Shown here one piece after another: positions 54,414-63,487 of a stretch of DNA of 64,000 nucleotides. The position numbers and the translations under genes were made by a program. Each line of letters starts with the position of its first letter. The stretch's first letter is position 1. The DNA is from an uncultured Oscillospiraceae bacterium (lineage in GTDB: Bacteria > Bacillota > Clostridia > Oscillospirales > Ruminococcaceae), in NCBI GenBank assembly GCA_910577565.1, contig CAJTNJ010000003.1, positions 94,189-158,188 of the forward strand, written 5' to 3'. Below the pieces are notes generated by a model, which was not told the origin of the DNA, did not search any database, and was given only the letters and a program-made list of their open reading frames with translations.

Positions 54414-54773
54414 TTGAGTAAACATTTAGAGGTAGGTTTGCTTTTAGATTATTACGGTTCTTTATTGACCAAGACACAATATAATTTAGCTGATTTATAT
54501 TATAATCAAGATTTATCTTTATCAGAAATTGCAGAAAATACAGGCATAACCCGTCAAGGCGTATATGATAGCATTAAGAGGACAGAAGAAGCTCTTAAAA
54601 AATTTGAAAAAAAGCTCAATATGAAATCTAATCTTTATAAAATAAATAATATAGCAGTTGAAATATTAAGAATAGTTGATAAACTAAAAAAGGACGAATC
54701 TGAAGAGGTGACAAAAATTAAGTTGCTGATAAATGAATTGTTAAATGAGGTGAGAAATCAAAATGGCATTTGA
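54414..54773 (+). CDS. ylxM: YlxM/p13-family DNA-binding protein
   Basis: A 119-residue HTH protein that accompanies ffh in Firmicutes. The HTH is visible (LSEIAENTGITRQGVYDSIKR near 37-57). The start is TTG, with GAAGGTGAT at good spacing. In Streptococcus and other species YlxM stimulates SRP function. It overlaps ffh by 11 bp. Confidence 0.93.
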   Translation: MSKHLEVGLLLDYYGSLLTKTQYNLADLYYNQDLSLSEIAENTGITRQGVYDSIKRTEEALKKFEKKLNMKSNLYKINNIAVEILRIVDKLKKDESEEVTKIKLLINELLNEVRNQNGI

Positions 54774-56112
54774 AGGTTTGTCAAGAAAACTATCAAGTGT
54801 ATTTAAAAAACTTCGCTCTAAGGGTAAGCTTAGTGAAAGCGATGTAAAAGTTGCTATGCGTGAAATTAAACTGGCACTTTTGGAGGCCGATGTTAACTAT
54901 AAAGTAGTTAAGAGTTTTATTTTAAAAGTTAGTGAGCGTGCAATTGGATCAGAGGTTCTTGAGAGTTTAACTCCTGCTCAACAAGTCATAAAAATCGTTA
55001 ACCAAGAACTAAGCAGTCTTATGGGCAGCAAAGAAAATAAAATTAATTTTCCGTCTAAACCTCCTTGTGTAGTTATGATGTGTGGACTTCAAGGAAGTGG
55101 TAAAACAACTCATTGTGCAAAAATAGCAAAATATTATCTTAAAAAAGGTCATAGGCCTTTACTTGTTGCTTGTGATGTTTACCGACCTGCTGCTATCGAG
55201 CAATTAAAAATCGTTGGAGAACAAGTCGGGGTTTCTGTTTTTGAAATGGGTGCTGGAGATCCTGTTAAAATTGCTAAAGAATCAATTAAACATGCAAAAG
55301 ATTATGGAAACGATCTTGTACTGTTGGATACTGCTGGACGACTTCATATTGATAAAGATCTTATGGATGAGTTGAGCAAAATAAAAAAAACAGTAAATCC
55401 AAATGAAATTTTGCTTGTTGTCGATTCAATGACAGGTCAGGATGCAGTAAATGTTGCTGAAAAATTTAATGAAACAATAGGCATAGATGGTGTCGTTTTA
55501 ACTAAGCTTGATGGAGATACACGTGGTGGTGCTGCTCTGTCAGTTTTAGAGGTGACCAAAAAGCCAATAAAGTTTGCCGGTGTTGGTGAAAAACTTGATG
55601 ATCTTGAATTGTTTCAACCCGAAAGAATGGCATCAAGAATACTTGGCATGGGAGACATGCTCACTTTAATTGAAAGAGCAGAAGAAAATATAAAAGCAAA
55701 AGATGCTGAAAAAATGGCAAAAAAACTCAAAGATAATAGTTTTGATATGAATGATTTACTAGAACAAATGAATCAAATTAAGAAATTAGGTTCTATTAAA
55801 GATATTATTGGCATGATTCCGGGAGCAGCTAAGAGGGTAAAAAGCTCTGATTTAGAAAACGGGGAAACAAAAATAATTAAAATTCAAGCTATAATATCTT
55901 CTATGACAAAAAAGGAAAGAGAAAAACCTTCAATAATAAATCCTCAGCGTAAAAGAAGAATAGCAGACGGTAGCGGAACTACGGTACCTGATGTTAATCA
56001 GCTTTTACGACAGTTTGAACAAATGCAAAAAATGTTTAAACAGATGAACGCTAAAGGAAAACGCCGAAAGAAGAAACTTCTGCTGGGGCTTGGAGATTTT
56101 AACTTGTTATAA
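54763..56112 (+). CDS. ffh: Signal recognition particle protein Ffh
   Basis: The GTPase subunit of SRP, targeting nascent membrane proteins to FtsY. The 449 residues show the N domain, the G domain with GLQGSGKTTHCAK near 107, DTAGRLHID near 190, and TKLDGDTRGGAALS near 246, and the C-terminal M domain, rich in Met, with the RNA-binding helix RKRRIADGSG near 400. Overlaps ylxM; rpsP follows after 53 bp. Standard for the family. Confidence 0.96.
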   Translation: MAFEGLSRKLSSVFKKLRSKGKLSESDVKVAMREIKLALLEADVNYKVVKSFILKVSERAIGSEVLESLTPAQQVIKIVNQELSSLMGSKENKINFPSKPPCVVMMCGLQGSGKTTHCAKIAKYYLKKGHRPLLVACDVYRPAAIEQLKIVGEQVGVSVFEMGAGDPVKIAKESIKHAKDYGNDLVLLDTAGRLHIDKDLMDELSKIKKTVNPNEILLVVDSMTGQDAVNVAEKFNETIGIDGVVLTKLDGDTRGGAALSVLEVTKKPIKFAGVGEKLDDLELFQPERMASRILGMGDMLTLIERAEENIKAKDAEKMAKKLKDNSFDMNDLLEQMNQIKKLGSIKDIIGMIPGAAKRVKSSDLENGETKIIKIQAIISSMTKKEREKPSIINPQRKRRIADGSGTTVPDVNQLLRQFEQMQKMFKQMNAKGKRRKKKLLLGLGDFNLL

Positions 56113-56165
56113 ATGTTTCATTTTTTGGGACATTAAATAATATATAAATACTGGGAGGAAAAATA

Positions 56166-56411
56166 ATGGCTGTAAAAATAAGATTGCGTAGAATAGGTGC
56201 AAAAAAAGCTCCTTTTTACAGAGTGGTAGTTGCTGATTCGAGATATGCACGTGATGGAAGATTTATTGAAGAAATTGGTACTTATGATCCGTTAAAAAAT
56301 CCATCAGAATTTAAAGTTGATGCAGAAAAGGTAAAGTCTTGGATATCAACAGGTGCTAAACCAACGGATACAGTAAAAAAGCTTTTTAAAGTTAATGGAA
56401 TTATAGACTAA
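56166..56411 (+). CDS. rpsP: Ribosomal protein bS16
   Basis: An 81-residue S16 protein beginning with the standard VKIRLRRIGAKKAPFYRVVV and the DSRYARDGRFIEEIGTYDP segment. GGGAGG precedes the ATG. Lies in the ffh-rpsP-khpA-rimM-trmD order. Confidence 0.97.
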   Translation: MAVKIRLRRIGAKKAPFYRVVVADSRYARDGRFIEEIGTYDPLKNPSEFKVDAEKVKSWISTGAKPTDTVKKLFKVNGIID

Positions 56412-56430
56412 TTGGAGGTTTTATTTAATC

Positions 56431-56664
56431 ATGGAAAAATTATTAATTGCTATTGCAAAAGGATTAGTTGAAGACAAAGATGCAGTAAATGTTACTGTAG
56501 GTGAACCTACCGAGGATGGATCTTTGGTATATCATCTTAATGTTGCTGATGGTGACAAAGGCCGTGTTATTGGCAAGCAAGGAAGAATTGCAAAATCAAT
56601 AAGAACAGTTATGAGAGCTGCTGCTAATAGACTTGGTAATAAAATCATTATAGAAATTGACTAA
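56431..56664 (+). CDS. khpA: KH-domain RNA-binding protein KhpA
   Basis: A 77-residue single KH domain with GRVIGKQGRIAKSIR carrying the GxxG loop. KhpA works with KhpB in RNA binding and cell-length control in Gram-positives. TTGGAGG lies upstream; 19 bp after rpsP. Confidence 0.95.
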   Translation: MEKLLIAIAKGLVEDKDAVNVTVGEPTEDGSLVYHLNVADGDKGRVIGKQGRIAKSIRTVMRAAANRLGNKIIIEID

Positions 56665-56719
56665 TATAATGAATAATAATGTAAGTTGCTATTTTATAAA
56701 TTTATTGTGAAGCAAACTC

Positions 56720-57238
56720 ATGAAGAGAAAAGAATTTTTGGAAGTGGGTAAAATAGTAACAACACATGGACTCAAGGGTAATGTCAAAATACAGCCGTGG
56801 TGTGATGAATCAACTGTTATATCTGATCAGTCTCGTCTGTTTTTTGATTCTAAAGGGCAATTTTATCGAGAAATTGAAGATGCAATGGTTTATAAAAACG
56901 TTGTTGTTGTTAGATTCAAAGGTATTGATTCAATAGAACTGGCTCAAAAACTTCGAAATCACATAGTATATATAAATCGTAACGATCTTATTTTAGCTGA
57001 GGGAAGTTATTTTATTCAAGATTTAATTGGTCTTAATGTTTATGATGCAGATATTCAAGGCCTTTGCTATGGCAGGGTTGTAGAAGTTTTGCAGTCTGGT
57101 GCAAATGATGTATACCGCATTTTAGACAAAGGCGGTAAAGAACGCTTAGTTCCTGTAATAGATGATGTCGTTTTAAAAATTGATGTTGACAATGACAAAA
57201 TTATTATTAGACCGTTAGAAGGATTATTTGATGATTAA
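56720..57238 (+). CDS. rimM: 16S rRNA processing protein RimM
   Basis: A 172-residue 30S maturation factor. The N-terminal RimM domain begins EVGKIVTTHGLKGNVKI, and a C-terminal PRC-barrel covers ~95-170. No strong ribosome binding site is seen before the ATG (only GTGAAG). The end overlaps trmD by 11 bp. Confidence 0.95.
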   Translation: MKRKEFLEVGKIVTTHGLKGNVKIQPWCDESTVISDQSRLFFDSKGQFYREIEDAMVYKNVVVVRFKGIDSIELAQKLRNHIVYINRNDLILAEGSYFIQDLIGLNVYDADIQGLCYGRVVEVLQSGANDVYRILDKGGKERLVPVIDDVVLKIDVDNDKIIIRPLEGLFDD

Positions 57239-57929
57239 TATTAATATTGCCACATTGTTTCCTGATATGTGTGAATCGGTATTAACCTCAAGTATGATAG
57301 GTCGTGCTAGAAGATCAGGACTTGTTAACATTTTCACCTATAATATACGTGATTTTACTGACGATAAGCATAATCGTGTGGATGACGCACCTTATGGTGG
57401 TGGCAAAGGAATGCTTATGCAGGCAGATCCTATATATAAATGTTTTGAATATGTTTCAAAAATATATCCAGAACCAATGCATGTAATCTATCTTTCGCCT
57501 AAAGGAAAGACTTTGACACAACATAAAGCGTTGGAATTATCAAAATGTAAACGACCTTTGTTTTTAATTTGTGGGCATTATGAAGGCATCGATCAAAGAG
57601 TAATTGACGAAATCGTTGATGAAGAGATTTCCATTGGCGACTATGTTTTAACCGGTGGAGAGTTACCGGCTATGGTTTTGGTTGATGCAGTGACAAGACT
57701 AGTGCCGGGAGTTTTAGCAAGCTCTGAGTGCTATCAAGAAGAAAGCCATTTTAGTGGTTTGCTTGAATATCCTCAATATACGAGGCCTGAAATTTGGCAC
57801 GGTAAAAAAGTACCGGAGGTTCTCATATCAGGACATCATGCTAATATTGAAGAATGGAAAAAGCAGCAATCTATTGAAGTTACTAAGCAAAAAAGACCTG
57901 ACTTGCTCGACCTTGTTCAAAATAAATAA
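57228..57929 (+). CDS. trmD: tRNA (guanine-N1)-methyltransferase TrmD
   Basis: Methylates G37 in tRNAs with G36. The 233-residue SPOUT enzyme has the knot region LICGHYEGIDQRVIDE near 112 and GDYVLTGGELPAM near 140, with the catalytic Asp in DDAPYGGGKGM upstream. The rplS gene, often next in this operon, does not follow here. Confidence 0.95.
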   Translation: MMININIATLFPDMCESVLTSSMIGRARRSGLVNIFTYNIRDFTDDKHNRVDDAPYGGGKGMLMQADPIYKCFEYVSKIYPEPMHVIYLSPKGKTLTQHKALELSKCKRPLFLICGHYEGIDQRVIDEIVDEEISIGDYVLTGGELPAMVLVDAVTRLVPGVLASSECYQEESHFSGLLEYPQYTRPEIWHGKKVPEVLISGHHANIEEWKKQQSIEVTKQKRPDLLDLVQNK

Positions 57930-58044
57930 ACATTTACATAAAAGTTTATTAACAAAAAATAATGATATTGTACAATAATTTCATTGTTAAGGGGTTAAAA
58001 TATTTGCATCTGATAGATATTTTGTTAAAAATTTTATTTTATAT

Positions 58045-58072
58045 TGACGATTATAAGCTAAATGTTATAATT
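58045..58072 (+). promoter_or_regulatory. SigA-type promoter of the HPr gene
   Basis: TTGACG (58045-58050), a 16-nt spacer and TATAAT (58067-58072), ~40 nt before the ATG. Confidence 0.8.
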
Positions 58073-58110
58073 AATTTATAGTTCAAAACTTAATATCGAG
58101 GTGTATATAT

Positions 58111-58374
58111 ATGTACGTTAAAGAAGTTTCTGTACAAAATCAAGTAGGGTTACACGCGAGGCCTGCCACTTTTTTTATTCAAAAAGCTAATGAATATAAA
58201 TCTTCAATATGGGTAGAAAAGGAAGATAGAAGAGTTAATGCAAAAAGTCTTTTGGGCGTTTTATCATTAGGCATAATGGGTGGCACTCCAATTAGAATAA
58301 TTGCTGATGGCTCGGACGAGCAGCAAGCTGTTGATTCGTTGGTTAAGCTTGTTGAAAGCGGTTTTAAAGGCTAG
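58111..58374 (+). CDS. ptsH: HPr phosphocarrier protein
   Basis: An 87-residue HPr. The PEP-phosphorylated His is in GLHARPA near 15, and the HprK site Ser in NAKSLLGVLSLGI near 46, so both the transport and the regulatory sites are present; Crh, by contrast, lacks the His. GAGGTG precedes the ATG. No ptsI is adjacent. A terminator follows. Confidence 0.94.
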   Translation: MYVKEVSVQNQVGLHARPATFFIQKANEYKSSIWVEKEDRRVNAKSLLGVLSLGIMGGTPIRIIADGSDEQQAVDSLVKLVESGFKG

Positions 58375-58401
58375 TTAATATAAAAATTTACAAATTTTAG
58401 G

Positions 58402-58430
58402 ATTCTTGGTTAAAGGCCAAGAATTTTTTT
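58402..58430 (+). terminator. Terminator after ptsH
   Basis: ATTCTTGG and CCAAGAAT form a perfect stem with a 7-nt loop, followed by seven T. Confidence 0.93.
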
Positions 58431-58456
58431 GCTTATTTAAAATGATATAGTATAAT
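58429..58456 (+). promoter_or_regulatory. Promoter of uvrC
   Basis: TTGCTT (58429-58434), a 16-nt spacer and TATAAT (58451-58456), overlapping the T-tract of the ptsH terminator. Confidence 0.65.
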
Positions 58457-58504
58457 AAAATAAGACGGCATAAAAAGAGTTTAAAAATATTTGGAGAATT
58501 TAAC

Positions 58505-60334
58505 ATGCATGACAAATTAGAAAAATTAAAAGATAAAGCGCTAAGGCTTACCGATAAACCAGGTGTTTATTTAATGAAAAACAAGAAGAATGAAGTAATA
58601 TATGTTGGTAAAGCGAAGGTATTACGGAACAGGGTAGTGAGCTATTTTCGAAAATTTGATTCACATGATGAAAAAGTTAAAAGTATGATTTTAAATGTTT
58701 ATGACTTTGATTTTATTGTTACCGATTCAGAATTTGAAGCTTTGGTTTTAGAGTGCAGTTTAATTAAGCAGCATAGTCCAAAGTATAATATTTTATTAAA
58801 AGACGATAAGGGATATCACTATATAAAAATTTCAAATGAGGAATTTCCAAGAATTACCGCAGTAATGAAAAAAAATGATGACGGAGCAACTTATATAGGT
58901 CCTTATATCAGTTCATTTGTTGTTAAGCAGGCAGTGGAAGAGGTTAACAAAGTATTCATGCTCCCTACTTGCACAGAAAAGTTTGGCAGTGGCAATAAGA
59001 AGAAAAGGCCTTGTTTAAACTACTACATAAAACGGTGTTTAGGTTTATGTTCAGGAAATGTGAATAGAGAGGAATATGCAGAAATAGTTAAACAAGCTAT
59101 TGATTATCTAAAAAACGGCAGTATTCAGTCAATCGAAAAGATGAAACAGCAAATGGAGCAGGCATCGCAAGATCTTGACTATGAACGTGCGATAAAACTT
59201 AGGGATAGAATTTCTGCGATAGAAAAAGTAACTCAAAAACAAAAAATTTATTTAAAAGAAGATAAGGACATAGATGCTATAGCATACTCTACGATGGACA
59301 ATTATATATGTTTTGTAGTTTTGAAATTCAGAGGCGGACATATTGTTGATAAGGATGATTATATATTTAATGATATAACTGATTTTGATGTTGCAAAAGA
59401 GGATTTTGTTGGTAGATATTATTCTCAAAATGACGATATACCGAAGCTTATTTTAATATATGATGACAAATTAGATATAGATTTATATTCAAGTTATATA
59501 ACGAAGCAAGCGGGATATAGTGTGAAAATTAAGGTACCAAAAAGAGGGGAGGGAAAAAGGTTAGTTGATATGGTATTTTCAAATGCGTCTGAGCAGCTTG
59601 CGTCAAAATTAAAGTATTGTGGAAAAGAGATAATAGCACTTCAACAGTTGGCGGAACTTTTAGATCTTGAAAAGCCACCATCTTATATAGAAGCTTATGA
59701 TATTTCCAATTTGGGGGATACGGGTATTGTAGGTGGAATGGTAGTATTTGAAAATGGAGTTCCATCAAAGAAGAATTATAGAAAATTCTCTATTAAAAGT
59801 GTGCAGGTAAGGGATGATTATGCCTCAATGAGAGAAATGATTTTAAGGAGAATAAGGGAATATGGAAAGGAAAAATCAACAAATGCCGGGTTTGGTAGAT
59901 TGCCGGATTTAATATTAATTGATGGTGGTTCGAGGCATGTTGCGGCAGTTAAGCAGGTTTTTGATCAGGAAGGTTTTTATGTGCCATATTTTGGTATGGT
60001 TAAGGATAGTAAGCATAGAACACGCGCAATTACGAGCGAAGGTGGTGAAATTTCCATATCTTCTTTAAAAAATGCTTTTTTATTGTTAGCAAAAATACAA
60101 GATGAGGTGCATAGATATACAATATCATATCAGCGGAATGTTAGAAAAAGAACGGCGTTTGAAATTGAACTAACTCATATTGATGGTATAGGTCAAAAAA
60201 AGGCTCTTAAATTGATTAGGCATTTTAAATCAAAAACTGCATTAATTAAATCCGATATTAAAAAAATATCTAAGGTTGCAAATGTTAGTGAAGAAAAGGC
60301 AAGGGAAATATCAAATTTTGTAAAAAGTTTATAA
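58505..60334 (+). CDS. uvrC: Excinuclease ABC subunit C
   Basis: Makes the dual incision in nucleotide-excision repair. The 609 residues show the GIY-YIG nuclease region (PGVYLMKNKKNEVIYVGKA, ~20-38), a UVR motif near 200-235 (QQMEQASQDLDYERAIKLRD), the RNase H-like nuclease part with EAYDISNLG near 398 and LILIDGG near 470, and the C-terminal HhH (IDGIGQKKALKLIRHF). Length is normal. TTGGAG precedes the ATG. Confidence 0.95.
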   Translation: MHDKLEKLKDKALRLTDKPGVYLMKNKKNEVIYVGKAKVLRNRVVSYFRKFDSHDEKVKSMILNVYDFDFIVTDSEFEALVLECSLIKQHSPKYNILLKDDKGYHYIKISNEEFPRITAVMKKNDDGATYIGPYISSFVVKQAVEEVNKVFMLPTCTEKFGSGNKKKRPCLNYYIKRCLGLCSGNVNREEYAEIVKQAIDYLKNGSIQSIEKMKQQMEQASQDLDYERAIKLRDRISAIEKVTQKQKIYLKEDKDIDAIAYSTMDNYICFVVLKFRGGHIVDKDDYIFNDITDFDVAKEDFVGRYYSQNDDIPKLILIYDDKLDIDLYSSYITKQAGYSVKIKVPKRGEGKRLVDMVFSNASEQLASKLKYCGKEIIALQQLAELLDLEKPPSYIEAYDISNLGDTGIVGGMVVFENGVPSKKNYRKFSIKSVQVRDDYASMREMILRRIREYGKEKSTNAGFGRLPDLILIDGGSRHVAAVKQVFDQEGFYVPYFGMVKDSKHRTRAITSEGGEISISSLKNAFLLLAKIQDEVHRYTISYQRNVRKRTAFEIELTHIDGIGQKKALKLIRHFKSKTALIKSDIKKISKVANVSEEKAREISNFVKSL

Positions 60335-60380
60335 AGTAATGTTTTCAAATAAAATAAAAAAACGCATTTAAACATAAATA

Positions 60381-61166
60381 TTATAATCTATATAAGATTC
60401 CAGTATTACGAACAGGAGCAATGTTTAAAAAGTAGTCTTTTTGATATTTAATATTATTTTTTAAAAGATGTGAAATTACAGTTTGCATTGCAAGTTGAGG
60501 TAAATTATTTTTTTGACTCAAATGACCGAGTAAAAATTTTTTAACACCATTTTTTATAAGATATTCAACAAAATATGCTGTTTCATCGTTAGACAAGTGT
60601 CCATGTTTTGATTGAATACGTTGTTTTATTGCATATGGGTAATTTCCTGCTTGCAGCATGTTATAGTCATAATTAGATTCCAATAAAATAAAATCAGAGG
60701 ATTTTAGATGGTTTTTTATATCATTTGAAACATAACCAAGATCTGTACAAATAGAAAAAGTTTTCAATCCATCAAAAAATGAAAATCCTAAACTATATGC
60801 ACTATCGTGTGGTGTATGAAAAGCACTTATTTCCATATTTGCAACAATTGCTTTCTTCAAATTTATTTCATAAAGCTTAGTTCCGGGGTATATGCAGTTT
60901 TTCAAAAGCAAAGCTTGTAGTGTATCCTTTGAAGAATAAACAGGAATAGACAAAACTTTAGTAAGAGAATATAAACCGGATATATGATCACTGTGTTCAT
61001 GTGTTATAAAAATAGCTTTTATATTATTTTTTGATATTCCTGCAAGCTCAAGTGACTTAAAAGTATTTTTAATTCCAAAACCAGCATCAATCAAAATTGC
61101 TTCTTTGTCATTCCCAATATATGTACAATTACCTTTGCTTGAACTGCAAAGTGGATAAATGATCAT
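60381..61166 (-). CDS. YycJ/WalJ-type metallo-beta-lactamase-fold hydrolase
   Basis: A 261-residue MBL-fold exonuclease-like protein. The metal motif ITHEHSDHISG (HxHxDH) is near 56, with further ligands CTDLGY near 138 and GHLS near 218. In Bacillus the homologue sits in the walRK operon as walJ, but here it stands alone next to murA. The function is probably DNA processing, as shown for YycJ/WalJ of other Firmicutes; partner genes are absent. Confidence 0.88.
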   Translation of the reverse strand: MIIYPLCSSSKGNCTYIGNDKEAILIDAGFGIKNTFKSLELAGISKNNIKAIFITHEHSDHISGLYSLTKVLSIPVYSSKDTLQALLLKNCIYPGTKLYEINLKKAIVANMEISAFHTPHDSAYSLGFSFFDGLKTFSICTDLGYVSNDIKNHLKSSDFILLESNYDYNMLQAGNYPYAIKQRIQSKHGHLSNDETAYFVEYLIKNGVKKFLLGHLSQKNNLPQLAMQTVISHLLKNNIKYQKDYFLNIAPVRNTGILYRL

Positions 61167-61232
61167 AATTTTTTATTCACCGTCCCAAATATATTTTAAT
61201 AGAAAAACCACCGGATTACCGATGGTATAAAA

Positions 61233-62519
61233 TTACAATGCTGTTTGAAGCTTGATATTATCAGGTATTCCAACTCTTTTTATTTTGGCTCCCAAAGACT
61301 TTAGTTTATTAACTATATCCCCATATCCTCTTTCAATAAATTGTATATTTTCTATTTCGGTAGTACCTTTAGCAGCTAAAGCACAAATTATCATAGCAGC
61401 GCCAGCTCTTAAATCGGTAGCTGTAATAGGTGCTCCGGTTAAAAAATTCGTTCCTTCAACAACTGCAACTTTTCCGTCAACAGATATATTAGCACCCATA
61501 CGACGTAATTCATCTACATATTTAAATCTGCTATCCCATATTCCTTCAGTTACAATACTTGTACCTTCAGCGAGTGTTAAAAGAGCTGTGATTTGCGGCT
61601 GCATATCTGTTGGAAATCCCGGATGAGGTTGAGTAGTTACATTAACTTTTTTAAGCGAACTATTGCATCTAACTCTTATATTATCATCATAATCATCAAT
61701 ATCTACACCCATTGCTCTTAATTTATTAATTATTGATTCTAAATGCTTAGGTATTATATTTTTTATTAAAACATCTCCATGAGTTGCCGCGGCCATTGCC
61801 ATATAGGTTCCAGCTTCAATTTGATCTGGAATTATAGAGTAGTTAGAGCAACCAAAATGTTCTGTTCCTTTAATTTTTATTACATTTGTGCCCGCACCCA
61901 TTATATTTGCACCTATCGAATTTAAAAAATTAGCAAGATCAACAATATGAGGTTCTCGCGCAGCATTTTCAATAATTGTCATGCCTTTTGCTTTAGTTGC
62001 TGCTAATAATATATTTATAGTTGCGCCAACAGAAACAACATCAAAATAAATTTGAGTACCTTTTAATTCTCTTCCGACTACGCGAATCATACCGCCATCA
62101 ATTTTATATTCAGCACCCAAAGAGTTAAAACCTTTTAAATGTAAATTAATTGGTCTAACGCCAAAATTACATCCTCCAGGCATTGCAACATTAGCTCTGC
62201 CAAATCTTGCAAGCAAAGCGCCTAAAAAGTAGTATGATGCTCTCATACGTTTTGCTAATTCATAAGGTACAGTTGGATCAACAACATTAGTTGTGTCAAT
62301 TTCAGCAGAATGTTTATTTATCAATCGTATATTAGCGCCCATTTTTCTTAAAATACTAAATGATATAGATACATCACTTATGTTTGGCAAATTATTAAGT
62401 ATGCAAGGTCCTGTAGCAAGTAAAGTAGCCGGAATAATCGCTACAGCGGCATTTTTGGCACCATTAATATCAATTTCACCTTTTAGGCTAATTCCACCAT
62501 CTATAACAAATTTTTCCAA
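61233..62519 (-). CDS. murA: UDP-N-acetylglucosamine 1-carboxyvinyltransferase
   Basis: First committed step of peptidoglycan synthesis, fosfomycin target. The 428 residues show the start EKFVIDGG...LKGEIDINGAKNAA, the catalytic Cys in MPGGCNFGVRP near 116, and GFPTDMQPQ near 302. I place the start at the TTG of 62517-62519, with GGGGGA 9 nt upstream; the longer open frame upstream is not supported by a ribosome binding site. It does not show the features of a second paralogue that would let me name it murAA or murAB. Confidence 0.94.
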   Translation of the reverse strand: MEKFVIDGGISLKGEIDINGAKNAAVAIIPATLLATGPCILNNLPNISDVSISFSILRKMGANIRLINKHSAEIDTTNVVDPTVPYELAKRMRASYYFLGALLARFGRANVAMPGGCNFGVRPINLHLKGFNSLGAEYKIDGGMIRVVGRELKGTQIYFDVVSVGATINILLAATKAKGMTIIENAAREPHIVDLANFLNSIGANIMGAGTNVIKIKGTEHFGCSNYSIIPDQIEAGTYMAMAAATHGDVLIKNIIPKHLESIINKLRAMGVDIDDYDDNIRVRCNSSLKKVNVTTQPHPGFPTDMQPQITALLTLAEGTSIVTEGIWDSRFKYVDELRRMGANISVDGKVAVVEGTNFLTGAPITATDLRAGAAMIICALAAKGTTEIENIQFIERGYGDIVNKLKSLGAKIKRVGIPDNIKLQTAL

Positions 62520-62705
62520 AATGTATATCCCCCAAGCAGATATCATAAAAATCATTACAAGGATTTTTTTATTTTAATATTAAAACAGTATTTAAGTATA
62601 TTTTACGCAATATATATTTTAATATTTAAAAAAATATATTCCATTTAAGTGTATAAACACATATCTAAAATATTATACCAGCTTTTAGTCGATAAGTCTA
62701 GCCAC

Positions 62706-63475
62706 TTTTAATAGTGGGTAGTGCCCTAAAAAGTTTATAGAAAAGAAGAAAGAGAAAAAGCAGATTTAAGTGAAGGGGTATAAGAACTTAGTTAAGGCAA
62801 ATTTATTAAAAGTATGAACAAATATTTTTAAGACAACTTTTGCAGTATCTATAGATCTAAAAAAGAACTTGGATTTCCTATGCAAAGGTGCTATATAATG
62901 CCTTAAGTCTGAATTGATTCCTTCTACGGTGTATGTTTGACTTTTGTTTTTTAGTGACATATGAGTTCCGTAATAGCATATTTCAGAGTATGCAGAATAA
63001 GCATCAGAATAATAATGATTTGCCTTTGGTGATTTTTCTAAAAGCTTTTGTATCCTTTCACTACTTTTGTTATATGTTACATCATATCCTATTATTTGTC
63101 TTTTTTCTCTACTTATTAGCGTTATCACATATATTCTGTTTTTTTCTCTCTCATTTGTTGCATTTTTTATTCTATTTCCTTAGCATATTTCTTTATCCAA
63201 TATAGACCACATATTTTCCATTATTTCCAACAGCCTCCCTACTGCTATTGTACTATTCCATTCCATATACAATTTTATCACCTTGTTTCTTCATATCTTT
63301 GCTATGTCTCCTTACTTTTTGTTTTGACATATATATTTTTACACAGTGTTTACACTTATACCTTTGGTTTCCTGCCTTTGTTTTTTCTGCTTTTACTTGT
63401 TGGTTTTCTTTTTTACATTTTTCACATTTTATTTCTTTTTTTAAATCATCACATATTTACTTTTTTATATATTTC
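62706..63475 (-). mobile_element. Decayed IS1-like insertion sequence
   Basis: On the minus strand the frame begins with a zinc ribbon (CEKCKKENQQVK...YKCKHCVKIY), then a helix-turn-helix-like part, then the DDE domain. The longest open piece is 62766-63128 (120 residues: REKRQIIGYDV, DAYSAYSEI, GINSDLRHYIAPLHRKSKFF), the IS1 family pattern. Stops and frameshifts between the N-terminal and C-terminal parts exceed the one programmed shift of IS1. The downstream end has GGGTAGTGCCCTAAAAAG at about 62706-62723, a likely terminal inverted repeat. The upstream end is cut off at the IS3-like relic. Confidence 0.8.
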
Positions 63476-63487
63476 AAGCAAACAATA

